Position numbers and translations under genes: made by a program | Source of the DNA: Buteo buteo | Lineage: Eukaryota > Chordata > Aves > Accipitriformes > Accipitridae | DNA length: 64,000 nt | Direction: 5' to 3' | NCBI RefSeq assembly: GCF_964188355.1 | Contig: NC_134184.1 | Location: forward strand, 30,508,874-30,572,873 | In this document: positions 13,641 to 25,500 of the stretch, piece by piece | Layout: the number at the start of each line of letters is the position of its first letter | How positions within the stretch are numbered: position 1 is the stretch's first letter | The notes under the pieces: generated by a model | What the model was told of the DNA's origin: nothing | Databases searched by the model: none | What the model saw: only the letters and a program-made list of their open reading frames with translations

Positions 13641-15990
13641 AAATGATATTGCGTGACTAAATGGTCTCTTGGCTTGCAGTTTTGTTGGGGGGGGCGAAAT
13701 CGCAACTGTAATACAAGAACGTATTTTAACTAGTTGGCTTTTACTAAGAGAAAACTTGGGAGCTGGTGGCAGAAAGCACAAGTAGTATTGTGTTTGATAG
13801 CTGTTCTTGTTGCCTGGTTAGTCACAGCTTCATCTACCCGTAGTTTTTCATTACCACATACGGTTCTTCTGGCTGTTGGTGTTGTAGAAACACATCATCC
13901 AGACGCTTGTGGTTTGTCCCCTCTAACGTCCGTGTGAAGCTTCCCTTCACCCTCTGGCTTTGACAATGTCATTTGAATGAACTAACCTAAGGAAAAACGC
14001 TCTTTTCTTGTGGAATTCAGCTTCTCTCTGCCTGGTGTGGGGCAGTGATGTGTGACTGTTGCTTCCTAGGTGCTCGGAGCCTCCTAAAGAGGATTGGCCC
14101 TTTGGATTACATCCCTCGTAAACAAAATGAATGCCAAAGCAGCTGGCCAGGCATTCACGCTTCTTTTTGTACAACAGCGATGCCCACAGCATAGCTTATG
14201 CTCTGCTGGGTATTTTCCAAGCAAAACCAATTGTCCCTTCCTCGAACTCTGCATGTTTGGTGTTGGCAAAGGGATGTGGGTAGGAAAAGGGGAAAAAGTC
14301 GGTGCTGCTGCAGCAAATTGTGCGGTGACTGCAGGTAGATCCAGCCCTGTGTCCACAAACACTGCTTTCTCCTACCCTCGTGCATTTTTATCCTCACGGA
14401 ACCCTAAAATCAAGCCAACACTGTGGAGAAAATCAGATCTTTGGTACAAAGACCTCTGAATAAAACAAAACCAAAAGAAAAAAAGAATCGGTTGGCTCCT
14501 TACAGTGGTGGCCAACCATGCCATTGAGCTATCTACCACCAACTGGAGCCCTTCAACCCTCATCTTCCCTCTCCTGGATTACTCCCGGTCCCTGTACCCG
14601 AAACCCTCATCTTCCCTCTCCTGGATTACCCCCGGTCCCCGTACCCAAGCTGTTGTTCGCCATCCCCTCTCCACCAGCCCGGGTGTCTCCGGCTGGGAGC
14701 CAGAGCAGGCTCCTCAGTCACGCTCGGTACAACAAATTCCCAAATTCCAGTTCATCAGCTGTAGGAATGAAGCCGTCTCCTTCAAACGTTTCGGCATATG
14801 ACCCCACTGATTGTACCAGGATCCCTCAAGTGCTTTCAACCGAGACGAGTTTGGTGTTACAAGGGCTCGATGTACAGGGAGATGGGCATTGGGAGCTTGA
14901 AAAAAGGAGCTTTATTTTCATCGCAAAGTGACCGTTACCTCCTTGACGAAGGCAAAGTTGATCTGAAATGCTGATGTAACTGCTTGCTGCGAGTCTCAAT
15001 ACCTTCATTTCGATGTTTCGTGCAGATAGAAGATGATGAAACACGAGGTGCGACATCACTGAGAGAGGGGTTGCCAAAAGCACCGCAACGCTGTCCGTAT
15101 TTTGAACAGCAGGTTCCTGAGCTGAATCTTTTTAGACTGAAGGAAGAGCTCCTCTTCACTTTCTGGCCGCTTCAGCAGGTGACTCGTCTCTGGGTCTTTT
15201 AACTGCGAAGAGAGCCCGTCCAAAGCGAAGAGTGTTAATGCTGAACCCCCTGAAGCGGGGCAGCATCCCTTGTAACCCAACCTTTCATGCTTATCCGCGT
15301 AGCGTGTCCGGGGTGCCCTTCCCCTCCATGCCCATGGAGCACGATAACCCTACGGCTTCCCTCGGGAGGCGATTCTCTTCCAGCACACGTAGAAGGAGAC
15401 TGAGGAGCTAAACTCACGGCTCTTGCCTCCTTTGGTGGGAGTGGGCTGCCCAGAAGCGGTGGGGCAGGGAAGATGACTTCCTTACCTAACGTAGCAATGG
15501 GTCCTGGGAAGATGTCTGAATTTTGGGGATGGAAGAGGAGGTGCCAGATACCACCAGTTCCACATACTGACCTTGAGTTGTTGCCACCTTTCTGAATAGC
15601 TCCCCCAGCTATCTGTTTCCATTAGCAAGACATCTGTGGGCACGTATAGACTTATTGCTACGAGGGCTGCCAACATTTGGGTCGTGCCTGCGTTGGGGAA
15701 GAGAACTTAAACCCTTCGCCCTGAGGACACAGCCCCCAAGCAAGTGTGAGCTCCCGGTGACGTGACCTGCGTTTCGGAGCTGGCCGCTCGTGTTTGCATC
15801 CAGTGGAGGACTGGGATGGACGCCAGTAGGCTGGGACGGTCACAGTGGCACCGAGCAGGGCTAAGCCCTGGCCAAAACAGCATTTCCACCTCCAGGGAAG
15901 GGTCAGAGGTGGAAATTTGAGTGACAACAAATACCAAAGGATTTTGGTGCTCCTCTCCCCAGATGCTCGTTTCATGTTAAGTGAAATGCT
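13641..15990. other. Intergenic region between convergent COG3 and ERICH6B
   Basis: About 2.3 kb with no supported gene. Several overlapping frames of 60-137 codons are open on both strands because GC content is higher here, but none resembles a known protein or has exon structure. It contains a 47-base tandem duplication and a minus-strand AATAAA at 14911-14916 that could end a longer ERICH6B transcript. Confidence 0.6.
14556..14649. repeat. 47-base tandem duplication
   Basis: Two adjacent copies of a pyrimidine-rich unit containing CTCATCTTCCCTCTCCTGG and CCCGGTCCC. The copies are 47 bases apart and differ at only a few positions, so the duplication looks recent. It stays open in one frame (length not a multiple of 3), but nothing suggests coding. 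Confidence 0.85.
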
Positions 15991-16028
15991 GTTTAGATAA
16001 AATCAGGAGCTTTGTGTTTGTATTGACA

Positions 16029-16034
16029 TTTAAT
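16029..16034 (-). terminator. ERICH6B: ERICH6B poly(A) signal candidate overlapping the stop codon
   Basis: ATTAAA on the minus strand overlaps the TAA stop. If used, the 3' UTR would be only some 20 bases. The alternative is the AATAAA at 14911-14916, giving about 1.1 kb. I cannot decide from sequence alone. Confidence 0.3.
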
Positions 16035-16546
16035 ATAAATGTTTTGAAAAGAAATAGTGTTTCAGAATAAATTTGCTGTTCTTGCCCTTTAGCGACAGCA
16101 TTTCAATCTTATCTAAATGCTTCCCCCGAAAGGGAATTTCATTAAGATTCACAGGGGCAGGAAATTTGCTTTTGAACGAAACGGTGATTTTTCCACCTGA
16201 AAATTTGTGACCGGTCCCAAAGCTTATCTCCACCGGGAGGTTTCCCTGCTGCTGCTGCTCTCCAAGGAGGTGATAGACAGGAGGTGGCCGGGCTGGGTTA
16301 CTACAGCGAGCGCTCACCTTGAGCCGGGACCCCACGTTGAAACGAATACGATCGCCGCGGCTGGTGAACAGTAAGTCGATGTGATCCTGAGCCCGGATTT
16401 TAAGGGTGAGGCGGCCGTTCAGTTTCACGGTGATGGACTGGAAAGGAGGGCTGTGAGTGTGGTGGCTGAAGTCGTGCCACTTCCAGCGCTTCTGACTGTT
16501 CCCTGCCCGGTCCAAGCAGATCCCGGTGCAGGGATCCAGGGCGACC
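16030..16546 (-). CDS. ERICH6B: ERICH6B exon 14 (terminal, FAM194 domain end)
   Basis: 172 codons plus stop. The acceptor CTTCTCGTTTGTCCCCAG leaves one G, which joins TG of exon 13 as Trp. The reading is VALDPCTGICLDRAGN, RWKWHDFSHHTHSPPFQ, LTLKIRAQDHIDLLFTS, RIRFNVGSRLK and a basic tail ending FSKHLY. The frame stays open and contains a Met upstream to 16608, but those codons lie in the intron. Confidence 0.92.
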
Positions 16547-19500
16547 CTGGGGACAAACGAGAAGCTGGATGAATCCAGAGCTGACAATTTCCCAGCTCCA
16601 AATGCCATCTTTTGTCTGCAGTCGGACCAAACTTCTTATTTTTGCCATCCAAGAGTCACGGCTGGGACCTGATGCATCAGGTCAGGGACTGGGTTTTTTT
16701 GGGTAATAGTTTTTGTCCTATGCTAAAAGCACGCTACAGAAATTGGCCGGCTCCTGGGAGAGCAACGAGTGCCCGAAGGGCAGAGAAAATCCTCGGGCAG
16801 AGCGTGGGCTCTGTGTGTGTGTGAGTCTCCCTTTTCCTATTGCACATCAGCATCTTCTGGAAGTCCCTGGACATGGTAATTTCTTTTGCTCTAGCAACCT
16901 TTATGCTAAAAGCAGGTCCTCCGTGCGTGCGTGGCTGAGTACGGGAAACGGCCTTGCCAAACTACAAAGGAGAGAGAAATGCAGCGTGTGGGGGAAAACA
17001 GCCCCTAATTACGGCATACAAATACAAATTGATACTCCCCATCTCCTGACAGGCTGAGGAGGCGGCTCTGGGCGCTGGAGCATCCCCCAGCCGTGGCACG
17101 CGGAGAGTTTTTATCATTCACGGCGTACGTTACGTTGAGTTTTTCCTGCCTAAGCGTGAAGAAGTTGATTCTCAGCAGGCTGCGAGAGCGGCTCAGCCTC
17201 CCCCAGCGTTACCTCACGCTGCAGCTCGGAAAAAAAAAACAGCGGGGAAAAAAAATAAATCTAACTTTGCAGCTGTGATGTGCTCCAGCTCCAACCGTGG
17301 ACAAGCCTGAACCGGTCCATACGCGGGACAGACGACCTACCCACAGGCTGGCGTTTTTCTGTTTTCCTCTCATCAAAGCTATCACATTCTTTTTATAAAT
17401 AGCATCACTGAGCATCAATCGGTCACCGAGCATCAGCCTTAATTTACAGATGCTGGGAGAGGTTGGGGGGGGTCGTAGCAGCTTGCCCCAGCTTGATGGC
17501 AAGCCAGCAGCCGGCGCGTGGCTAACACCGATGGGGAACGCGTGGTCCAGCGGGGCGAGGAGACCCGCGGCGGGGTCGGCGATGGTTTAGTGCTGCTACG
17601 GATCGCCTGGGTGCCGGGCTGTAAAAACCTGGCTGCTGCGTGATGGATGAAAGACCAAACATGCCTGCAGGCAAACGGTAGGACTGCAGGAGTCTGATGG
17701 AAGCATTATTGCAAAAGCTATTTGAAATGATTTGTAATAGCCGGTTAGACATTTAAGATGTCCATTCATTAGCCTCAGCACGGGGAGGACTTGTAAAACT
17801 GAGATGGGATTTACTGATCCCCCCAGATACTAGCTTTCTGAAGGGAAACTTTGGGGACTGGGGATGGGGTGTCGGAAAATTAGTATTTGATGGCTCGAAC
17901 GCCAGCAGTTTCTACTAAAGCCATCGGTCACCTCATGTTATAAAGACTGCAAGATATTGGTCACCTAGGTCATTCTTTAGTGAGGAACACTCACTGGATA
18001 TTAGAAACAAACCAGAAGCAACGTTGACCTCAAGCTAACCGACATTGGCTCTTGAGGCTTTCGCTTGTGTGCAGATAATAACCCCACGTTTTTCCAGCGT
18101 GGCCACCTGGGGCTCTGCTGGAAACCAGTAAAAAGTAGATTCGCCCTGATCCCTGCACTGTAATGGGGCCAAAAGACCTCCGTGGCCGTGTGGCCAGTCT
18201 TGGCTGAGATGAGTCCTTGCGCTGGGGTCTGTGGACAGATGTTGGTGGCGATGGAGATGGGACAATCCCCACGTGCCCTCATGCCAAAAAAAATCCCAAA
18301 ACCAAAAACCAAGAAGCCACTGCTCCGGTGGGCTGCAGCACAGCCCTCCCTCCTTTTTCCTGCACTTTCTCATGGAAAAAAAAAAAAAAAAAAATTGGAA
18401 CAGAAAAATGAAAATGCTTTCAGCATGCCTTAAAGCCCTAGGGTGCCACTGGGGTGAGTCGGGGACGAGCTGGGACCCGGTGTCACCTCTGGGCTTGCCG
18501 GCACTTACCAGAGGTGGCCGTCGGGGTGGAAGCAGAGCCCGTGGCCGTGGCTCCCGAAGGCAGCCCTGATCTCGGGGTACCTGCTGTCCTCCAGGACGCA
18601 ATAGGTGAACAGGGCTTCCTTGGTGAACGTGATGAGAATGGCCAAGTTGCCCGACGGGTAGCTGGGAAACAGTTAAGGAAAGACGAGCCCGTAGAAAGCC
18701 CACCGAAAAGCAGGCTTGAGAAGAAAACCATCACGGGACAGTGTCTGGGGGGGGTGGGAAGTGACCCAAGCCTCCACCACCCTTCAGACACCCAACCCCA
18801 AGGCCACCAGCTCTGTAGACCTCATTCCGTTGCAAGAGCAGCACGGGTTGCGTAGCCAGCCAAGCGCTGTCGCTGCTGGATACTAAACCTGACCGCTTCC
18901 ATCCGGGAACAGGAGGAAAAATGTCTGTCCGTCAGGATAACGTCGTCTGACGGGCTCGGGAGAACGGCAGTGCTGTAGGAGCAAAACCAAGGTGGTGAGA
19001 GGCAGGTAAGTCGTGGGGATGCTCTGCCCGAGGTCTTCCTCTCCCCACACTGGTACCAAGCCCAGAGCACTGCCAGACCATCACACTCCGCGCTTTCCAC
19101 CTAGCCTTGGTTTTTTTTTTTCTTTTTTTTTCTTGTTTGCTTGCTTACTTTTTAATTAAATCCTTTTAAATAACTGAGGAAAACTCATCCTTCACTTCTG
19201 TGGGTTTTTTTGCATTTCATGTACAAAGCGCAGCTCTCTTATTTTATGTTATTAGCTGCTCTCTGATGATATAATTTGCCAAGAGCCCTCTTTCCATCAG
19301 ACACGCAAGTAATTTATCCTGCAACATACTGACAAGCGAAATAGAAACATTTCTTTGCTAAGGGCTTAGCTCCCAGCCTTACAAGGGAGCTGGGTTTAAT
19401 GCTTTCTAATAGGAATGAGCAGCATTACCGCCTGCTTCCCCGGGAAGAATGGAGAGCAGCTAGGAGACGGGGGAGACCTCGCTGTTCCTTTTTAACATCT

Positions 19501-22500
19501 TTGTTAAAAGCAGCAGCTAATTCTCATGTGCAGAAAGGGGCCGTGCTCGGGTTTTGTCTGTCGCAAGGACCCGAGGGACTCGTCCGCAGCAGCTCCCAGG
19601 TGGAGGCATTTTGTACACGTGAAGTGGCTGACTCCAGCCATAACTGCGGCACTAATTTATAACCTGAAGATGCACATTTTGGCTCTGCAGAATAGCTAAG
19701 AATTACTTCCCGGTCGTAAGGGATGGAGGGGAACCAAAAAGCAACAAACCGACGATATTGTTCCTGCTTTCATTTTTCAGGGTTTTTATGAGGCTAAAAA
19801 GACAGAGGGTCCCAGGCAGGAGGATTTGCTACCCCTATATTTCAGGAGGGGAGAGCAGTATAAGGCGCTTCTATGTCAAAAATAAAAAAGCCAACAAAAC
19901 CACTGACTGTGTGATAAATCACAGGTACTTTTCTTGCACACCCGCAGAAACTGCAGTGCTTGGGAAGGGAGAGGAGAGGCAGGGGAGGGAAAAGAAGAGC
20001 CGTGCTGCCGGGGGCTGAGCTGGCGAGGGGGGTCCCATCCAGTCCCTGGCTGATGGAGTGGGCCACCAGTCTGTGCTTGCCCTCTTGGAGACACTGGGGC
20101 TCGGACAACTGGCCCTGGGGAGCTGCTTCTTGTAGCAGCTGGGGTGGAGGGGACACCCCGGGACACGCCACCCCTTGCTGGACACAGCGGTGACATCCCT
20201 ACTGATGAATTCAAGGCTGCCTGGACCCGTAAGGCTTTTGCCCGTGCTGTTAAATTGTTGGATTAAGGCTTGGACCAGGGACCGGGAGCGCTCCCCCAAG
20301 TGATTCCTGGCTGAGGATCCTGGATCTGACGCTGCTGGGCGGTTTGGATAAGGCAGCCTGGTTTGGAGGGTGAGGGATGAACGGTATGGAAGTGAGCAGA
20401 CCAGGGTCTAAGGCTTCATTTTGGGTGGTGATCACTGGTGGTGTTCAGCCTTCAAGCTGCATAGGATGCTCCATAAGTAAAAGCCTTCATACATGGGCAC
20501 TGTCCCAGTAAAACCGCAGGGACGCCAGACTCAGCTTTCCACCCCAGCCACGAATATCTGATTAAATCCATCTTCAAACAGCCCCCAGTTGGTACGTCCC
20601 ATCAACTTAGTGCACCCACCGATAATCATTTTATTGTTTCGCTGAATCAGGATCTTCTCCCTATCTCACTGGAGATATCTGAATGGGCTTGACTGGAACC
20701 ACAGGACTCTCACGGGGTATGACACCATACAGGTCTCTACAGTTCCTGCCCAAAAAGCAACAAGAAGAGACCCACCTTTAAGTGCTCTGCAACAAACTCG
20801 CTGTCTGGCTCCAGCAGGTCTTCTGGAGGTGCTGATGTCGGTCGGTGCTTTTTGAAAGGGACAGTTTTCAGTCTGACAGCGTATTTGTTCTGTTCTGAGA
20901 GTCTGAACGAGATTCTCGTCCCTGAAAAAAATATTAGAAGGTTGGTGTTGAGGAGAAGGCGATGCAGCTCTGTTTCTCCAAGCCTTGTATCATGGATTAT
21001 TTGGAAAGGAGGGGGGATGGAGGGAGAGACTGAGGACGTTTTTGTGTGTTTTGTCTTGTTTGAGGAGAAATAAGTGGAAAGGTAAAATCTTGCCTAACTA
21101 GAATGGGGTGGGATCTGTGATGCTGCAGGATGGCTTTCCTAAGAGGTGTAAGGGATCTCCTCGGTTAAAACAATGAAACGTCCAGCCCATGAACAGCTGA
21201 TAACTACTTTTAGCAAAGGATGGATTAGACATGGACTAGCAAGTCTCTTCTGTACCATCTCCTACTCCTCTCAACCAGAGGACATATGGTGATGACAGGC
21301 CTTCTAGACAGGGAATTATGCAGACCTGTGTTTTGAGAAACTGTGAAGGTTCCTGGCCACTCGTAATTAAGATTATGGCACCTTTTACTACATAAAGGGC
21401 TGGAGTCTCTGCTTCTTCTCTAGGTGCACTGAAGCTGCCTTGTGCTTCTGGCTCCAGGTCAAGCCCAGCAATCACAGCAACTCACTAGGAAAGGCACTTA
21501 CAGGCAACAAATCTCAGATACTGCTGAAATATTTCCCTGTAGCTCTCAAAGCCTCCTTCGCCTAACCTAAGATTAAAAAAAAAAGGGAAGTTAAAAATAA
21601 GATCAAATTGTTGGCTAATGACACCACCCACATAATCAAAGGAAAAAAAAAAGTGTCGTGGGATGTTGTATCAGGATTCACCTGAAGCAATGCAAATGTC
21701 TGCATATGAGATTGTCACTTTTATATATATTTTATATAAAAAATATATAGGATATATATGGGATAGGGCGAAGGCGTGGGTATGGGCTTACAGAAATGAG
21801 GTGAGTCCCAACCCTCAGGACATGCTGCCCATGTGTGGTCGGACACCCTGCCCCACTCCACCTGCGCCTTGTGCCCCTGACTGCCACTCTGGTCTCTCAA
21901 GGCAAAACTCAGCTTGCGTGGCTGGTGGGACCAAGCGTTGCACGCCACGTACGCTGCTGACCCATCCAGAGGCAGAAGACAGACCCTACCCAAAAGGCTC
22001 AAACCAGATCCCACCTGGAGACCTGGTTTAGTGAGCATGGATGATGGTTGGACTCGATGATCTTGAAGGTCTTTTCCAATCTAGATGATTCTATGATTCT
22101 ATGACCTGAGTGGCGCTTGAACCTCATGCTGCTCCTCTGTACCCAAGGGAAATTTCAGTGTGGGCTGTCGATCCCATGAAGATATGATGGCACTTACAAG
22201 TCAGACCCCAAAGGACCAAAATAGCGGGAGAAAAGGGGAAACAGCGACAAACTCAAAAGTGATGCGGTCCAGTCTCTGCCCACCTTGGTGAGGTCAATAT
22301 GCCCCAGCCACGGCCACCCGTGGTGTGCCCTGGGAGAGATGCGTCCCCAGGGGGGGTGAAACAGGAGTTAGACCCTTCTCCTGCTACTGAGCAGCCTGGG
22401 AAGAGGTTGGGAAGTCACATCCATGTCCACCAAGGCTGCTGGGTGTGGGGACCGAAGCAGCTCTGGTGGGAAGGTGTGTAGGGGCTCTGCAATGGGAGGG

Positions 22501-25500
22501 AGACCCCAGATGGGGTCAGGTGCCTTCAGGGTCTCTTGGCAGAGAACAGTTACCCGGGGTTTGACTTGGGAAAAACTTTTGCCATCTGGGAAAGCATGTG
22601 GCTCCATTCTTCTTTCTAGGGCACTTCCTAATCTGCGAACGTCACACCTTCAGTGCCGAAATTGCAGAGATGGAGCAGCTGATGGCTGCTGAGCCTTCAG
22701 CTCCAGCTTCTCCTTATCAAGCCATCCAGTGGCTCTCTAAGGGCTCTAAAGATAAGCTGCATGAGGACCCTCAAGCGAGTATTGCCTTGGCAGCACTGAA
22801 CCGTCCTGGTCCAGCATTTTATTCTGACCCTGTTTGGTACTGTTGTGTACTCAGGACATCCTGCCCGGGACAGGCGATGGATCTTTCCTGCCAGGTAAGT
22901 CCATCACAGGACTGACATGAGGATGCCTCAGTGCTTGTTGGTGCACGTGGGCAGCAGTGCCATGCCACAAGTAGGTTTCCACCAGTGAAATTCCCTGGGA
23001 TCTGGGAAGGGACGTGGTGATGGGGCTCCTCTCCTCCCACCAGGGCCTGGGGCTGCTCTCCCTCAGTCCCTTACTGTTGCAGCAGTTTCTTCTTGATGCT
23101 GCTCCTCAGCTCAGCTTGGGAAGGGTCAGCACAGGGAGTCGTGTCCAGCTCTTCCTCCACTTCATCTTCACTCCTCAGCTCTCGGATGACGGCGTCAAAC
23201 GCTTCCTTATATCTCCTGCAGCAAAAGAGCTGTGGGGTGCAGCGCCCATCAGGAGCCGTGGGGTTGGCATGGGGCACCTGGGTGGACCGGGGACCTCCTC
23301 ACCCTCCAGCTCCCACTGCCCACATCCCTCTCCCCTTCCTCTCTGCCCCTTCCATGGGGTGGTTGCTCTCCCTTTTGCCAGGAAGAAACTTATGTTACAG
23401 GCGTGCTCACATGGTATGGGTAGACTCACATTTTCCTGGGGCTGTTCCTTCAGATCCACCACTGTTGGGATCGGCTTTTCAGGAGCGCTGCAAAAGGTGC
23501 ACTTTGCAGAGTCTTTGGTCCAGGTGGTCTCCCCAGAGGACAAAGGAAATTCAGCATCAGCATCACTGATTTTTTAAAAACTAAATTGGGCTTAAGTCTA
23601 GGCTGTTCCCATAAAGGCAACCAAAGAGCAAAGAAAGGCTTTAAGCCTTTTTGAAAGGCTTAAAACTTTAAAACAAGTTTTAAAAAGCAGCTCCTGTCTC
23701 TTCTTTAAAAACAAAACCCTGAGAAACTACTGGAACAGGCTTCCTAGAGAGGTGGTTGATGCCCCAAGCCTGCCAGTGTTAAGGGCATTTGGACAATGCC
23801 CTTAACAACATGCTTTAACTTTTGGTCAGACCTGAAGTGGTCCAGCAGTTGGACTAGATGATCATTGTAGGTCCCTTCCAACTGAAAATATTCTATTCTA
23901 TTCTATTCTATTCTATTCTATTCATGTCTCTTGAAGGGGAGAGCATCTCCCCTTTGGAGCAATGTTTGCTCCATTATCAGAGAAGAGACACTATCGTCCT
24001 TTCTCCCCTCACAGCTGCAGGAGCATCAAACCACGTCCGCAGAGCATTCTTCTGGAAGCTGCATGCCTTTTCTGGAAGACGTCTTGCCAGACAGCTGGCA
24101 AATCCTGCACTGCCTGGCTCTAAAGGCAGCAACAAGAAATTACTGGGGGGGAAAAACATGTTCAGTGGGAACCCATGGCTCTGAGGTGCACCACTGGACA
24201 GGGAGGAGGAATCCTCCACCAAAGCTGTTCACTTTCTCCGAATTTATTTAATGCTCACCTCTGGTGCCATGGTGCTGCTCAGCCTGACTTCTTTTGTCTA
24301 CAAACAGCAGCGGCAACTCTCCAGCCTGTTCCCCCAAACAAGGATGCACCCAGCAGAGAGAGGTTCTCCTCACTGTTGCCCACCCCGGCACCGACCTGCA
24401 GCCAGGCACTGCTGCAAGGTGTTGCTCCCCAGGGAAAAAACACCTCTGAAAAAGTGCACGTCACGGTAATTCCTGGTTAACCGGCCGGCTGGGTCTCACC
24501 TCACCCGGGTGGAGGGCAGTCACAGCCATCCCCTCATCCTCACACTCTCCTCCCGTGGATGGTGGGTCTTCATCTATCTCCAGCCTTGGACTCCCTTGGG
24601 CAAGCTCAGTAGGCTCCCATGAAGCTTGTTGCAAGGAAGAGTTGCCAGTTAGCTCCTATTTATTCAAAGCAATGTCTCACAACTCTGCGTACAGAGAAAA
24701 AGGCTTTGCCATCCATTGCTTCCCCTCCGCCTCCTCTCCTGGGACCTCAGGACTTCTGCGCAACTCTTTTTGTACCAGGGCCCAGCTTCAGCAGAAGAAA
24801 GGGCCACCATGACCCTATCCATCTCTCACTGGTCCCATACAGCCTGGTGGAGGGGGCAGACAAACATCCCAGCAAATGGCATCGCCCCCCCCGCATCTAT
24901 TTGTGCGAGGGGAGAGGGAAATGGGCTGGTTAGGCACAACGGCGTCCATCCCCAGGAGCACCAACTGATCTCTTCTCACATGCCAAGAGCTTGGGACACT
25001 ACGTTTCTTCCCTCTTCTTGGGACCTGGCACTTCAAATTTGAGAGGGAAAGCTGCTAAATTAGCCTAAGCACCGTCCCATGCTTTTGAAATATTCATAAA
25101 TAATCTCAAAATAGCAGTGAGCAGGGAGAGGAGCAGTTTGCTGATGATATTCAGGGTGGTTGAGGCAAAGGGCTGGCTGTGAAGAGTTGCAGAAAGACCC
25201 TCGTGGCACTGAATAAAAGGGTAATAAAATCACAGATGAAATCTGATGTAGATAAATGTAAAGTGATGCGCATGGGAAAAGACAATCCTAGCTTTACATA
25301 CAAAATAATGGGCTCTGAGCTGGCTATTTCCACTTGGGAGGGAAATCTTCAGGTTATAATAGATAGCTCTATGCAAATGTCAGCTCAACACTCAGTAGCA
25401 ATCAAAAAAGCAAACAGAAAGCTAGAAATTATTAGGAAAGGAGGAGAGAGCAAAACAGAGGAAATCATTATGCTGCTGCGTAAATCCATGGGCTCCCATC

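Noticed and set aside
14094..14931. Frames of 121 and 137 codons between COG3 and ERICH6B
   Set aside because: One is made largely of the 47-base tandem duplication. No homology or exon signals were seen.
16547..16648. Open coding continuation with a Met upstream of ERICH6B exon 14
   Set aside because: The phase from exon 13 and the strong acceptor at 16547-16548 place these codons in the intron. The family sequence resumes exactly at the acceptor.
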